This document shows positions 8,956 to 17,881 of a stretch of 64,000 nt of DNA, piece by piece. Made by a program: the position numbers and the translations under genes. Within the stretch, counting starts at the first letter, position 1, and the number at the start of each line of letters is the position of its first letter. Source of the stretch: Gilvimarinus gilvus. Lineage in GTDB: Bacteria; Pseudomonadota; Gammaproteobacteria; Pseudomonadales; Cellvibrionaceae. The stretch lies in contig NZ_JAULRU010000220.1 in the NCBI RefSeq assembly GCF_030518155.1, forward strand, positions 62,001 to 126,000. The letters run 5' to 3'. The notes below the pieces were generated by a model. That model did no database searches. It worked only from the letters and a program-made list of their open reading frames with translations, and was not told where the DNA came from.

Positions 8956-9996
8956 TTATTGTTGTTTGTAATGCACAGCGGGTAAATCTCGCAAACGCTG
9001 CGCGGCTTGCTCGGGTGTAATATCCCGCTGAGCTTCGGCCAACATTTCATAGCCGACCATAAATTTTCTGACCGTGGCGCTGCGCAACAGCGGCGGAAAA
9101 AAGTGCGCATGCAGTTGCCACTCGGGGTGATCGCTAGCGTCATAGGGCGCGCCATGCCACCCCATAGAATAGGGAAAAGAGGTATTAAACAAATTATCGT
9201 AGCGAATCGTTAACTGTTGAATCGCATCCGCCAGACTAATCCGGGCCGCCTCTGACAGCTCAGTCATACGGCTGACTGTAAAACGCGGCAACAGCAATAC
9301 CTCAAAGGGCCACGCCGCCCAATAAGGCACCAGTGCGACCCAGTCGCTATTGCGGCACACGATCCGCTCACCCGAGCTAAGCTCGCGCTCGACGTAATCG
9401 AGCAGCATATTGCGACCGTGCGCGGCCCAGTACTCGGAAAAATTCTGCTGTTTTCTCGCCACCTGTGTCGGCAAAGAATGTTGCGCCCATATTTGCCCGT
9501 GCGGGTGTGGGTTGGAACACCCCATTACCGAGCCTTTGTTTTCAAAGACCTGCACCCACTGGTACTGCTCGCCCAGCTCGCGTGTTTGCGATTGCCAGCA
9601 ATCCACCACCGCCGCAATGTCATCACGGTTCATTTCTGGCAAGGTCTTACCGTGATCCGGGGAAAAACAAATAACCCGACTACAACCGCGCTCGGCCACA
9701 GTGGCAAATAAAGGGTCGCTATCTTCGTACTCTGGCACCTGCTCATTCAGTGCGGCAAAATCGTTTTGAAAAACAAATGTGCCGGTGTAGCTAGGGTTGA
9801 TATCACCGCTTATGCGCTTGTTGCCGGCGCACAAATAGCACTTGTCATCATAAGCGGGACGCTCGACAAGGTCCGGCGCTTCGGACTGCCCCTGCCAAGG
9901 GCGTTTAGCGCGGTGTGGTGAAACCAGTACCCACTCGCCCAGCATCGGGTTGCGACGTCTGTGCGGGTGGTCCGACGGATTAAAAGTCGATTGCAT
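8956..9996 (-). CDS. galT: Galactose-1-phosphate uridylyltransferase
   Basis: 346 residues. It swaps UMP between UDP-glucose and galactose-1-phosphate. Landmarks are the N-terminal [13 protein letters not shown] and [11 protein letters not shown], the zinc-type CYLCAGN pair, and the nucleophile motif [11 protein letters not shown] (HxHxQ). An ATG six codons upstream (10014) exists, but the known GalT N-terminus corresponds to the 9996 start and AAAGG lies about 10 nt before it. Second gene of the gal operon. Confidence 0.97.
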   Translation of the reverse strand: MQSTFNPSDHPHRRRNPMLGEWVLVSPHRAKRPWQGQSEAPDLVERPAYDDKCYLCAGNKRISGDINPSYTGTFVFQNDFAALNEQVPEYEDSDPLFATVAERGCSRVICFSPDHGKTLPEMNRDDIAAVVDCWQSQTRELGEQYQWVQVFENKGSVMGCSNPHPHGQIWAQHSLPTQVARKQQNFSEYWAAHGRNMLLDYVERELSSGERIVCRNSDWVALVPYWAAWPFEVLLLPRFTVSRMTELSEAARISLADAIQQLTIRYDNLFNTSFPYSMGWHGAPYDASDHPEWQLHAHFFPPLLRSATVRKFMVGYEMLAEAQRDITPEQAAQRLRDLPAVHYKQQ

Positions 9997-10136
9997 ATGT
10001 GTAGTGCCTTTCATTGCTCGTGGGCATTTCGCTTGTTGTGTCTTTGCCTTCGGTCTTGCACGCGTTCGTCGGCCGTATACTTCAGGCAGGAAACCATCAC
10101 AGCAAACACGGCTGACCGGTCACGGTCTAAGACATG

Positions 10137-11144
10137 TTAATAACCATTGGGGTTGGCCGATTGCCAGCGCCACACATCTTTTGTCATCTGCTCTATGCTG
10201 CGCTCGGCGCGCCACCCCAAGTCTTGCGCAGCCTTATGGGTGTCAGCCCAGCACTCGGCAATATCGCCATCGCGCCGCCCTTGAATATGATAAGGAATCG
10301 TTTTGCCGCAGGCTTTCTCAAACGCTTTTAGCATTTGCAGTACGCTATAGCCCTGGCCCGTTCCCAGGTTGTAGATATGCGTGCCCGCTCGGTTACACAA
10401 TTTTTCCAACGCCGCCACATGACCTTCGGCCAGATCCAATACATGAATGTAATCGCGCACACCAGTACCGTCACAGGTGGCGTAATCGTCGCCAAAAATC
10501 GCCAACTTCTCTCGCTTACCCACAGCCACCTGAGCGATGAATGGCATCAAGTTGTTGGGAATACCATTGGGGTCTTCGCCGATCAAACCACTTTCGTGAG
10601 CACCCGCCGGGTTAAAGTAACGCAGCAATACCGCGCTCAACGAATTCCGGGCTTTGGCAACATCTCCCAGTATGGTTTCCACCATCAGTTTGGAGCTGCC
10701 GTAGGGGTTAGTGGCCGACAGTGGGAAGTCCTCCCGAATTGGCACCGACTGAGGGTTACCGTAAACGGTAGCCGAGGAGCTAAAGACCAGACAATTGACA
10801 TTATGGGCGAGCATGGCCTCGGTCAAGGTGCGGCTGCCACAGACATTGACATCATAGTACTCAAGCGGTTTCTCTATGGATTCACCCACGGCTTTGAGAC
10901 CGGCAAAGTGGATCACGGCATCAAAGGCATGCTCACCGAACAGATGATTCAGGGCTGCCTTATCGCGAACATCCCCTTTTACACAGGAAATACTGACACC
11001 GCTAATCTGCTCTAACCTGTCCATTACCTCGGGTTTGCTATTGGCAAAATTATCATACACCACCACCTCATGGCCCTTAGCCACAAGCGCCAGACAAGTG
11101 TGTGAGCCAATATAGCCGGCACCCCCGGTTACCAATACTTTCAC
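10137..11144 (-). CDS. galE: UDP-glucose 4-epimerase
   Basis: 335 residues, usual length. An SDR-type enzyme interconverting UDP-galactose and UDP-glucose with bound NAD. The Rossmann motif GGAGYIGSH is at residue ~7, and the catalytic YxxxK is in [11 protein letters not shown]. The start is GTG at 11144 with AAGGGG 6 nt upstream; no ATG competes. First gene of the minus-strand gal operon, divergent from galR, with a GGTATACGTTTTCCC site about 50 bp upstream. About 140 bp separate it from galT, more than the other gaps in the operon. Confidence 0.97.
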   Translation of the reverse strand: MKVLVTGGAGYIGSHTCLALVAKGHEVVVYDNFANSKPEVMDRLEQISGVSISCVKGDVRDKAALNHLFGEHAFDAVIHFAGLKAVGESIEKPLEYYDVNVCGSRTLTEAMLAHNVNCLVFSSSATVYGNPQSVPIREDFPLSATNPYGSSKLMVETILGDVAKARNSLSAVLLRYFNPAGAHESGLIGEDPNGIPNNLMPFIAQVAVGKREKLAIFGDDYATCDGTGVRDYIHVLDLAEGHVAALEKLCNRAGTHIYNLGTGQGYSVLQMLKAFEKACGKTIPYHIQGRRDGDIAECWADTHKAAQDLGWRAERSIEQMTKDVWRWQSANPNGY

Positions 11145-11190
11145 AAAAAACCCCTTCGAAGTCCAAGTTAGAGTCTATCAAATACCATAA

Positions 11191-11205
11191 GGTATACGTT
11201 TTCCC
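11191..11205. promoter_or_regulatory. GalR operator candidate 1 (galE side)
   Basis: GGTATACGTTTTCCC, an imperfect palindrome around a central CG, as in LacI/GalR operators. Its reverse complement matches the galR-proximal site in GGG-AAACGTAT-ACC. Confidence 0.6.
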
Positions 11206-11305
11206 TATTAATTTAAAGTCGTTTTCACTATGACAAAAATGCACACAAAAACCACAAAAAATGGGTTACATGTGGACATTTTGTCCGATAGAATCAAAAA
11301 TCTGT

Positions 11306-11322
11306 GGGTAAACGTATATACC
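11306..11322. promoter_or_regulatory. GalR operator candidate 2 (galR side)
   Basis: GGGTAAACGTATATACC, about 18 bp before the galR start. It shares its core with the inverted site at 11191-11205. Two sites ~115 bp apart flanking a divergent control region fit repression with looping and autoregulation. A GGACA-TTT-TGTCC inverted repeat at 11274-11286 lies between them. Confidence 0.6.
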
Positions 11323-11339
11323 AATTAGGAAAATGGGTA

Positions 11340-12350
11340 ATGATCACCATCAAAGATATCGCCAACGCTGCCGGTGTTTCGCACGCCACAGTGTCGCGCG
11401 TTATCAACAATGGCCCGAAAGTCGGCGATGAGACTCGCAAGCGCGTCAAACAAGTAATGCAAGAACTGGGGTACCGACCCAACGCTAACGCCCGCGCACT
11501 GGTCACCCAAAAGCACTCAGCCCTAGGTGTGGTAGTGGCCGAATTACTCGACCCCTTTTTTGCGACCCTCGCCCACGGCATCGACTCGGTCGCCCGCCAA
11601 CAAAATATTCAGCTGCTCATGAGTGCAGGCTCGATCGAAAAAGACACCGAACTGCAGGCAATCGACACACTTATGCAGCACCGCTGCGAAGCCATGGTCG
11701 TTCACAGCAAAGCACTGGACGATGACACACTCATTGAGTTTGCCGGGCAAATACCGGGGTTTGTGCTTATTAACCGCTATATTCCGCAAATTGCCCATCG
11801 CTGTGTTTGGCTGGATAACACCGCTGGCGGTAAAGTCATGACCCAACATTTACTGGATCTTGGCCACCGAAAATTTGCCGTGATCAGCAGTCGTTATCAG
11901 ATTGATGACCCCAGCGAGCGCCTGCAAGGTATTCGCAACACACTGCATGCTGCAGGGCTGACGTTAGACGACAGCCATATTGAATACAGCTCGCCAGATC
12001 AAAAAGGCGGCGAGCACGCGATGCGCCACCTGCTCGCCCGGGGCGTAGACTTTACCGCCGTTTTGGCCTACAACGATGCCATGGCATCCGGCGCGATGAC
12101 GACGCTCAGCGATCACGGCCTGCAAGTCCCAACCGACGCCTCCATTGTCGGTTTTGACGATGTTCTGCTGGCAAAATACTGCCACCCCAAACTCACCACG
12201 CTGCACTACCCTATTGAAATGATGGCAGTAAAAGCGGCAGAGCTTGCACTGGCTTACGCCCGCGGCGAGCCCACCTCCACGACACACACGTATAAATACA
12301 CCCCCACTCTGGTCAAACGCGACTCAGCCGCGCAGGTTCACCCGCGCTAG
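11340..12350 (+). CDS. galR: GalR/GalS-like LacI-family repressor
   Basis: 336 residues. The N-terminal helix-turn-helix and hinge (ITIKDIANAAGVSHATVSRVINN...NANARAL) are followed by a periplasmic-binding-protein-like sugar domain. Segments such as QHRCEAMVVHSK, GFVLINRYIP and HRKFAVISSRY follow E. coli GalR closely. The start is the ATG at 11340; the frame extends 12 codons upstream, but the family begins MxTIKD. It is divergent from galETK-symporter and most likely represses that operon and itself until galactose binds. Confidence 0.9.
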   Translation: MITIKDIANAAGVSHATVSRVINNGPKVGDETRKRVKQVMQELGYRPNANARALVTQKHSALGVVVAELLDPFFATLAHGIDSVARQQNIQLLMSAGSIEKDTELQAIDTLMQHRCEAMVVHSKALDDDTLIEFAGQIPGFVLINRYIPQIAHRCVWLDNTAGGKVMTQHLLDLGHRKFAVISSRYQIDDPSERLQGIRNTLHAAGLTLDDSHIEYSSPDQKGGEHAMRHLLARGVDFTAVLAYNDAMASGAMTTLSDHGLQVPTDASIVGFDDVLLAKYCHPKLTTLHYPIEMMAVKAAELALAYARGEPTSTTHTYKYTPTLVKRDSAAQVHPR

Positions 12351-12523
12351 ACGCGCATACCTGCCTGGCAACCCGACACCCCAGCTCCTACAGCACAGTC
12401 GCCTCGGCACAGAGCGGTACAGTTGCCTCTTGCCGCAGACTGTATCGCCTCAATCACAATTTACTGCATCTGTAATGAAAATCGGTAGCCCCCTAGCATG
12501 GTACCTCTCACGGAGGATTCGCC

Positions 12524-13111
12524 ATGAACGACGCACTACTGACCCAACTGGGCATCATTACCGTTATGGTAGGTACACCCGGCCCCAACAACTTATTGCT
12601 GATGACCACCGGCGTGCACTTCGGCGTGCGCCAATCCTTGCCGCTGATTGCCGGCATTGTGCTGGGTTGCGCCGCAATGCTGCTCAGCACCAGCTACGGC
12701 GTGAATCACTTGTTTAGTGCCTACCCCCTCAGTAAAACGCTGTTCAGCGCTGCGAGTGCCGGCTTCCTCGCCTATTTAACGCTGGGACTGTTGCGCCAGA
12801 GCGCGAGCAACACCACCGGGCCAATGGGCAGACCCTGGAGCGTATGGCAAGGCGCTGCATTTCAGTGGTTAAACCCCAAGGCATGGCTAATGTGTATGAC
12901 CCTTGCCAGCACCGGCGAGGCGAATGCACTGTATTCTATGCTGACACTGGCGGCCATTTTTTCTCTGGTAGCTACCCCTTTGTTATTGGCCTGGAGTTGG
13001 GGTGGTTATTATTTGGCACATTGGCTCAGCCTACCGGGCAGGCTGAGCTGGTTTAACCGCGCCATGGCGGCCTGCCTGCTCGGCTGCGCCATCAGTCTAC
13101 TTTGGACGTAG
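12524..13111 (+). CDS. LysE/RhtB-family amino acid exporter
   Basis: 195 residues with about six hydrophobic segments, the normal size of LysE/RhtB efflux proteins. The signature region near the N-terminus reads TVMVGTPGPNNLLLMTTGVHFGVRQSLPLIAGI. The conserved QWLNPKAWLM lies near residue 110-120. CGGAGG sits 8 nt before the ATG. It presumably exports an amino acid or derivative across the inner membrane; the substrate is not predictable. It has no obvious operon partner. Confidence 0.9.
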   Translation: MNDALLTQLGIITVMVGTPGPNNLLLMTTGVHFGVRQSLPLIAGIVLGCAAMLLSTSYGVNHLFSAYPLSKTLFSAASAGFLAYLTLGLLRQSASNTTGPMGRPWSVWQGAAFQWLNPKAWLMCMTLASTGEANALYSMLTLAAIFSLVATPLLLAWSWGGYYLAHWLSLPGRLSWFNRAMAACLLGCAISLLWT

Positions 13112-13114
13112 TAC

Positions 13115-13181
13115 AGACGAACTTGGGCAAGGTAAAGACGGATATGGGCAAAGTAGCTAGACGCTTGGGCAAAGTGCCGAC
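13115..13181 (+). repeat. Three degenerate ~22-bp tandem repeats
   Basis: Three successive units share AGACG, a short variable part, then TGGGCAARGT (TTGGGCAAGGT, ATGGGCAAAGT, TTGGGCAAAGT). They lie directly after the LysE gene stop. No function is evident. Confidence 0.7.
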
Positions 13182-13345
13182 CGAGCCAATGGCAGATATA
13201 ACACCATAACTGGCAGCGAAAACCTCTTTACTCCCCGCCAAGTGCTATAATGTCGTCAAACTCGGCGCGTTTCACAGACACGCTCACCCTAATTTGTATA
13301 GACTGCTTGTTACCGGATCAACGATAACTCGACAAGGAAGCAGCT

Positions 13346-13963
13346 GTGAGTAGTCTCAATAAACAAAGCGCGTTCATGTTTGGCGACAGTGATTTCCCCA
13401 CCATAGAACTTTCCAGTGCCAGAGTCCGGCTCAGGCAATGGCAGGCCTGCGACTTGCCGGCCTTTGCCGAACTTAACCGCGACCCTGACGTCATGGCCTA
13501 CTTCCCGTCAACCTTGACTCAAACACAAAGCGACGAGCTGGCCAGCCGCATGCAACGGGGCATTGCCAAACGTGGTTGGGGTTTTTGGGCCGCCGAGCTG
13601 AAAACTACCGGCGAGTTAATTGGTTTTGTTGGCCTCAACAGCCCGAGCGCAGATTTGCCCTTTAGCCCCTGCATTGAAATAGGCTGGCGTTTAGCGCGCC
13701 CGTACTGGCGCCAAGGCCTTGCTACCGAAGCGGCCACCAGCGTACTCGACTTTGGCTTTAACGCCCTCGGCATGCCTGAAATTGTCGCGTTCACTCATGT
13801 GAAAAATTTCCGCTCGCGCGCCGTTATATTACGCCTTGGCATGCGCGACACGGATCAAAACTTCAAGCACCCAGATATTGCGCACGATCACCCCCTCGCC
13901 GAACATGTGCTATTCAAATTAAGGCAAAACGATTGGCAAGCCCATAAAAAAACCGCGCCGTAA
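13346..13963 (+). CDS. GNAT acetyltransferase, RimJ/RimL type
   Basis: 205 residues, starting with GTG at 13346 behind AAGGAAG. The pattern is that of the Acetyltransf_3 group: LSSARVRLRQWQACDLPAFAELNRDPDVMAYFP, GELIGFVGL, IEIGWRLARPYWRQGLATEA (acetyl-CoA pyrophosphate loop) and VKNFRSRAVILRLGM. Members acetylate protein N-termini or small amines. The target is unknown. An intrinsic terminator hairpin overlaps its stop codon. Confidence 0.9.
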   Translation: MSSLNKQSAFMFGDSDFPTIELSSARVRLRQWQACDLPAFAELNRDPDVMAYFPSTLTQTQSDELASRMQRGIAKRGWGFWAAELKTTGELIGFVGLNSPSADLPFSPCIEIGWRLARPYWRQGLATEAATSVLDFGFNALGMPEIVAFTHVKNFRSRAVILRLGMRDTDQNFKHPDIAHDHPLAEHVLFKLRQNDWQAHKKTAP

Positions 13964-13976
13964 GCGCGGTTTTTTT
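13946..13976 (+). terminator. Intrinsic terminator overlapping a stop codon
   Basis: AAAAAACCGCGC pairs with GCGCGGTTTTTT, with loop CGTAA. The TAA stop of the acetyltransferase lies in the loop. It also faces the convergent methyltransferase gene and can serve both. Confidence 0.92.
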
Positions 13977-13998
13977 AAATACAGTAGTTTCGCAATAG

Positions 13999-14823
13999 TT
14001 ACTCGGGTTTCACAAAGCGCAACGTCATACGATCGCTCTCGCCAATGGCCTCATATTTCTCACGATCGGTATCACCCATACGATAGGAGGGTGGCAAGGT
14101 CCAAACACCTTTTTCGTAATCGGCCGTATCTTTCGGGTTGGCGTTGATGTCAGATTCGGCTTCCAGCTCAAAGCCCGCCGCCTGGGCCGCTTTCACTACG
14201 GTACTTTTCTTAATGTAACCGCTTAGGTCCTGCGCTTCATCAGCGTAGCTTTCCGGCAATTGGTGATCCACCACACCCAGCACACCGCCGGGCTTTAGCG
14301 CTGTGTAAAAGGCATCAAAGGCAAGCGCAAGATTCTCTTCACCGCCGCCACGCATGTACCAGTTGTGCACATTGCGGAAGGTCAACACCATATCAGCGCT
14401 GCCCTCGGGGGCGATATCCAGCTTGCTGGGCATTTCGAACAAAGAGATCTTAACTTGGTCGTAAAGCTCGGGGCTCGCCGCGACTTTTTTATCGAAGCCT
14501 GCGCGCGAGTTTTTGTAGTAACCCACACTTGAGTTGGCGTCGAAGTGCGCCGCATAAAAAGTGCCGCTATCGCGCAGGTAAGGCGCCAGAATTTCGGTAT
14601 ACCAACCGCCACCCGGGGCAATTTCAACCACGGTCATGTCGGGCTTAATGCCAAAAAAAGCTAAGGTTTCTGCCGGGTTGCGAAACTCATCGCGGCTGCT
14701 GCTCTCAGCGCGGTGATCGGCGGAGATGACATCTTGCAATTTTTTATCTTCGGCGGCAGCCCAACTGCTGGCCGTTACCGTTAATACCGCCAGAGCGGTT
14801 TTCAATCCAGTAAAGATGGTCAT
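13999..14823 (-). CDS. Predicted exported class I SAM-dependent methyltransferase
   Basis: 274 residues. An N-terminal signal peptide (TIFTGLKTALAVLTVTASSWAAAED) precedes a class I methyltransferase fold. The SAM glycine loop is VVEIAPGGGWYTEILAP, followed by FRNVHNWYMRGG and a LKPGGVLGVVDHQLPE post-motif. Known relatives form a family of predicted periplasmic methyltransferases, odd because SAM is cytosolic. Function is unknown. It is convergent with the acetyltransferase and followed 98 bp upstream by a second, unrelated cytosolic methyltransferase on the same strand. Confidence 0.85.
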   Translation of the reverse strand: MTIFTGLKTALAVLTVTASSWAAAEDKKLQDVISADHRAESSSRDEFRNPAETLAFFGIKPDMTVVEIAPGGGWYTEILAPYLRDSGTFYAAHFDANSSVGYYKNSRAGFDKKVAASPELYDQVKISLFEMPSKLDIAPEGSADMVLTFRNVHNWYMRGGGEENLALAFDAFYTALKPGGVLGVVDHQLPESYADEAQDLSGYIKKSTVVKAAQAAGFELEAESDINANPKDTADYEKGVWTLPPSYRMGDTDREKYEAIGESDRMTLRFVKPE

Positions 14824-14921
14824 GCGGTGTCCCTCTATGGTCGTTTTTGGGTATCGTTAATCGCCACCTCTTATCATGGAGGCAATTATCTGAGTCTCAA
14901 GGGTCAAGCTACCACATCACT

Positions 14922-15797
14922 CTACGTGGTCGAACGCTTTTTAAGTGAATAAAAGTTAATGGGGATTTCATCGCGGTGCTGCAACAACTCAAAGCCTGCC
15001 TCGGCAAACATAGCGGGCTTATTCTGCTTGTGCCAAGCCATCACAAAAGGCTCGTACACCCGGCTGGCCAGTGACTTGAAATACCAGTGGCGCCAGCCTT
15101 TTGCCGTGAGCAAACTGGCAAGTTTTACCGGCAGCAGCTGGTTTTCTGAAGGCTCGGCAATCAGCAAACAGCCGCCCGGGCGCAGCACCCGGTGCGCTTC
15201 GGCAAGTGCCTGTTTAACGTATTTGGGGGGCATTTCGTGGAACAGAAAACTCACCACCACGGCATCAAAGCGCTGGTCAGTAAAGGGCAAATCCTCGGCC
15301 GGAGCCTGAATAAAACTAACACCTGGGTTATCGGTGGCCGCATGCTTAAGCAAATAAGGGGATACATCCGCCCCCCAGACATCGGCCACTCCCACAGATT
15401 GCACAGCGGCGGCCAATTTGCCGCCCCCGGTGCCGATATCCAACACCGCTTTCGCGTCGGTTACGCGCTCGGCAATCTCCTGGCGAATACGGTGCATACT
15501 ACCCAGCATGGCGCGGTCAAAACCGGTGATATAGCCACGCGCAATGCGACTGGAATAATTGCCATTGGGCAGGTTGTGAAACTCCTGCAGCGCGTACTTA
15601 GGGATCGCCCGAAACAGGTCGTGCCCGGCATCGACCACCACTTGGCGACGCTGGCCAAATATCGACCGCAAAAAGCGCCACAGCCCGCTTGGCCTCGCCA
15701 AATCCAGTTCATCCGCCCAGGTTTTGCTTAACTCCAGCGCCTGCCAGTCGGGCACGCGAGGGTCGCGAGAAGTCATCTGATTACAATCTGCGTTCAT
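14922..15797 (-). CDS. Class I SAM-dependent methyltransferase (UbiE/Methyltransf_11 type)
   Basis: About 291 residues without signal peptide. It carries AVLDIGTGGGKLAAAVQSVG (SAM loop), VWGADVSPYLLKHA, APAEDLPFTDQRFDAVVVSFLFHEMP and HRVLRPGGCLLIAEPSE, the typical order for small-molecule or quinone-type methyltransferases. The N-terminal ~100 residues are specific to this protein. The ATG at 15797 is used; a GTG two codons upstream (15803) is equally possible. No clear ribosome site is seen. The substrate is unknown. Confidence 0.88.
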   Translation of the reverse strand: MNADCNQMTSRDPRVPDWQALELSKTWADELDLARPSGLWRFLRSIFGQRRQVVVDAGHDLFRAIPKYALQEFHNLPNGNYSSRIARGYITGFDRAMLGSMHRIRQEIAERVTDAKAVLDIGTGGGKLAAAVQSVGVADVWGADVSPYLLKHAATDNPGVSFIQAPAEDLPFTDQRFDAVVVSFLFHEMPPKYVKQALAEAHRVLRPGGCLLIAEPSENQLLPVKLASLLTAKGWRHWYFKSLASRVYEPFVMAWHKQNKPAMFAEAGFELLQHRDEIPINFYSLKKRSTT

Positions 15798-15927
15798 GGT
15801 CACAATGAGCTAGTTATTCTGAAGTCGCAGAATAAAAGCCTGCAAATGAAAAATCCAGCCGTTATACTCGATTTAGCCCGAACAAAACTCTTTGCATTCA
15901 CTCTATTTGCCAGAGAAGGATACTCCA

Positions 15928-16497
15928 ATGAAAGTTATTGCAATCACCACACTAGCCTGTGCCTTGACCCTACCGGCCGCGAGCTTAGCGGACGAGGTCA
16001 CCGACGCCGTCGACGAGGCCATAAGCGCCTATAAAGACGGCCAACTCACCGAGGCGGTAAGCCAGCTCGATTACGCCGCAGGCCTGATCCGCCAGCAAAA
16101 GGCAGAAGGTATTCTGGCGGTATTCCCAGACCCACTGAGCGGCTGGAGCGCCGAGGACGCCGAGAGCCAATCCGCCGGTGGCATGATGATGGGCGGCGGC
16201 ATTACCGCCAACCGCACCTACAACAAGGGCAATATGAACATCAGCATAGAACTGGTAACCGACTCGCCCCTGTTGCAATCGATGATGGGCATGTTCAACA
16301 ACCCCTCCCTAATCACCATGAACGGCGGCAAACTCATCAAAGTCCAAGGGCACAAAGCCATCTACAACGGCCAGCAAAACGACCCCGAGATTCTGCTGAT
16401 CGTGAACGGCAATGCCATGTTCACCCTGCGCACAAACGGCGCCAGCGGAGAAGACCTGAAAGCCTATGGTGAGGCGTTGAACTTGGATGCGCTTTGA
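15928..16497 (+). CDS. Secreted protein of unknown function
   Basis: 189 residues. The ATG at 15928 follows GAGAAGGA and opens a clean signal peptide (KVIAITTLACALTLPAASLADE). The mature protein starts with a helical segment (DAVDEAISAYKDGQLTEAVSQLDYAAGLIRQQ) that resembles a single TPR-like hairpin. A beta-rich part follows, with a Met/Gly-rich loop (GGMMMGGG) near residue 95. I do not recognise a catalytic motif. A heptamer array and the tmRNA promoter region follow. Confidence 0.85.
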   Translation: MKVIAITTLACALTLPAASLADEVTDAVDEAISAYKDGQLTEAVSQLDYAAGLIRQQKAEGILAVFPDPLSGWSAEDAESQSAGGMMMGGGITANRTYNKGNMNISIELVTDSPLLQSMMGMFNNPSLITMNGGKLIKVQGHKAIYNGQQNDPEILLIVNGNAMFTLRTNGASGEDLKAYGEALNLDAL

Positions 16498-16519
16498 TCG
16501 CAAATGCGATCATAGCGCC

Positions 16520-16547
16520 GTCGGACGTCCGATGTCGGATGTCCGAC
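16520..16547. repeat. GTCSGAY heptamer array
   Basis: Four contiguous heptamers GTCGGAC, GTCCGAT, GTCGGAT, GTCCGAC; alternate units are near reverse complements, so the array folds on itself. Loose further copies (ATCAGAC, CTCAGAC) follow to about 16600. It is related to the array at 4457-4547. Confidence 0.8.
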
Positions 16548-16604
16548 GCCTAAAACCGCATTTGCATCAGACCTCAGACTTCCGTCATCAGGCCGTTTAA
16601 TCTC

Positions 16605-16633
16605 TTGTATCCAACCTCTGCCGGCCCTACAAT
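16605..16633 (+). promoter_or_regulatory. Candidate sigma-70 promoter for ssrA
   Basis: TTGTAT and TACAAT are separated by exactly 17 bp, about 75 bp upstream of the mature tmRNA 5' end, so a leader would be removed. A GCCGGCC repeat flanks the -10 box. Assignment rests on spacing and position only. Confidence 0.45.
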
Positions 16634-16708
16634 AGCCGGCCCTGTGAACTTAGCAGTCATTGTTTTGTCATAGAGGTGAGTTTAGCGGCGCCAGCTGCAC
16701 CCAGTTTT

Positions 16709-17099
16709 GGGGGCGATTTGGATTCGACGCCGGTGGCAAAACTCAAGGTGCATGTCGTGAGGGTAGCGAATCACGTAAATCCAAAGCTGCATTTTATTAG
16801 TTGCCAACGACGACAACTACGGTGCCCAATTAGCTGCGTAAGCAGTTGATGAAGCACTTCTAACGGTACGCCGTTAGCGGTCCGTAACAAGGTGCCAGTA
16901 CCGCGTTGCAGACTGTCATACAGAACTGGATAGCTGTGTTGTTATGCCCGTGGCAACACTGCGAAACTTAAAGCGGACTCGCTCCCTACACCCTGCCCGT
17001 TGGGTCGTAGATGAGCTAAATTAATTAACGGAAACTAAGCATGTAGAGCCGCGAGCGGAGTGCCGGCGGACGGGGGTTCAACTCCCCCCGCCTCCACCA
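16709..17099 (+). ncRNA. ssrA: Transfer-messenger RNA (tmRNA)
   Basis: The 5' end GGGGGCG pairs with CGCCTCC at 17089-17095 to form the alanine-tRNA-like acceptor stem, followed by A and an encoded CCA. GATTTGGATTCGACG near the 5' end, CAAGGTGCATGTCG, and the GGTTCAA T-loop with a GC-rich T-stem are standard tmRNA landmarks. The tag frame starts at GCC 16803 and reads ANDDNYGAQLAA before TAA at 16839-16841. The RNA rescues stalled ribosomes with SmpB (not in this window). Its 3' part is duplicated about 1.1 kb downstream. Confidence 0.97.
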
Positions 17100-17167
17100 C
17101 ACAAACAAGGTCACCCAAATGGGTGGCCTTTTTTGTTTGTGGGGCGAGTAGAGAGTGTCCCCCGTAG
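17068..17167 (+). repeat. tmRNA 3'-end direct repeat, copy 1 (left boundary)
   Basis: The T-arm of ssrA (25 bp, 17068-17092) and the terminator with the following sequence (47 bp, 17121-17167) both recur, identical, at 18210-18234 and 18251-18297. The first copy carries the CCA end and ~12 bp absent from the second. Such repeats are the usual trace of integration at a tmRNA/tRNA 3' end. Confidence 0.92.
17107..17134 (+). terminator. Intrinsic terminator of ssrA
   Basis: AAGGTCACCC / GGGTGGCCTT with an AAAT loop and six Ts, embedded in outer ACAAACA...TGTTTGT complementarity. A second copy of the hairpin follows the displaced tmRNA tail at 18236-18264. Confidence 0.92.
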
Positions 17168-17539
17168 TGGGGTTGACCGCAAGGGACTGCGGAAATGCCG
17201 AAAATGCATCGCTACATGGACGTAGTTTATTAGAGCAACGCAGGAGCAGTTGCCGATGGAGCAATTTTCGGTCACAAAATGCCGGGCAGATATTTGCTCC
17301 TGCAATATCTGCATTTCCACCATCCCTGGTGGTCAAGCATTTTGCACAGCCGACCAGGCTGCTCGAAGGGGCAAGGTGAATGGCGTGAAGCGGCAGAGAA
17401 GGCGGCCTGGGCTGGGCGCACACGGAGGTGCGCCATGCACTCCCCCGCAGCCTTTTTTGTTTGTGGTGCGAGTAGAACCTGCCCCGCCTTACCGGTTAGG
17501 CCCGAAACAGCAGAACATCGGCAATCCAGACCACGCTAA
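17168..17539. other. Non-coding stretch between tmRNA and hepT
   Basis: No supported gene. It includes a third, partial copy of the tmRNA terminator tail near 17450-17480 (CCTTTTTTGTTTGTGG and GCGAGTAGA shared), suggesting an older or nested insertion. Reading frames here are short and without ribosome sites. Confidence 0.6.
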
Positions 17540-17881
17540 TCAGTCGATATCAGCCAAACTGGAAAGCTTTTCGATCAACGGTGGCAACTCGTCTTGCACA
17601 ATACTCCAAACAGTATCGTCATCAATGCCAAGATAACCATGAATTAAACGATTACGGGTCGCAATGATCATGCGCCAAGGAATATCTCGGTGAGCGGCGC
17701 GAACATCATCAGGTATATGGGTAGCAGCTTCACCGATAAGCTCAATGTTGCGTAAAGTCGCATCGTAAATCATAGCGCTTTGTATAAACTGTGACTGATC
17801 CAAACCATCGATGTACTGCAATGCTTTGTCAGCAAACCCGATCATATCGGTAATGTAAAAGCCCCATTCACGTTCAGACAT
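17540..17881 (-). CDS. hepT: HepT-like HEPN RNase toxin
   Basis: 113 residues from the ATG at 17881, which overlaps the mntA stop by 8 nt. The HEPN (DUF86) catalytic motif RNRLIHGY gives R76-x4-H81-x-Y83, the Rx4HxY form seen in HepT toxins. In studied systems this RNase is neutralised when MntA modifies the motif tyrosine with AMP. The pair lies between two copies of the tmRNA 3' end and points towards ssrA. An upstream in-frame start at 17902 would lie inside mntA. Confidence 0.92.
   Translation of the reverse strand: MSEREWGFYITDMIGFADKALQYIDGLDQSQFIQSAMIYDATLRNIELIGEAATHIPDDVRAAHRDIPWRMIIATRNRLIHGYLGIDDDTVWSIVQDELPPLIEKLSSLADID

Noticed and set aside
12244-12717. 157-codon plus-strand frame overlapping galR end and the lysE-type start
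   Set aside because: Arg/Thr/Pro-rich translation typical of an out-of-frame shadow; no ribosome site.
17025-17423. Minus-strand reading frame across the tmRNA 3' end
   Set aside because: It is antisense to ssrA and its terminator; the WWRRGELNPRP-like translation is a known artefact of tmRNA/tRNA ends. The similar frame at 18161-18382 arises from the duplicated tail.
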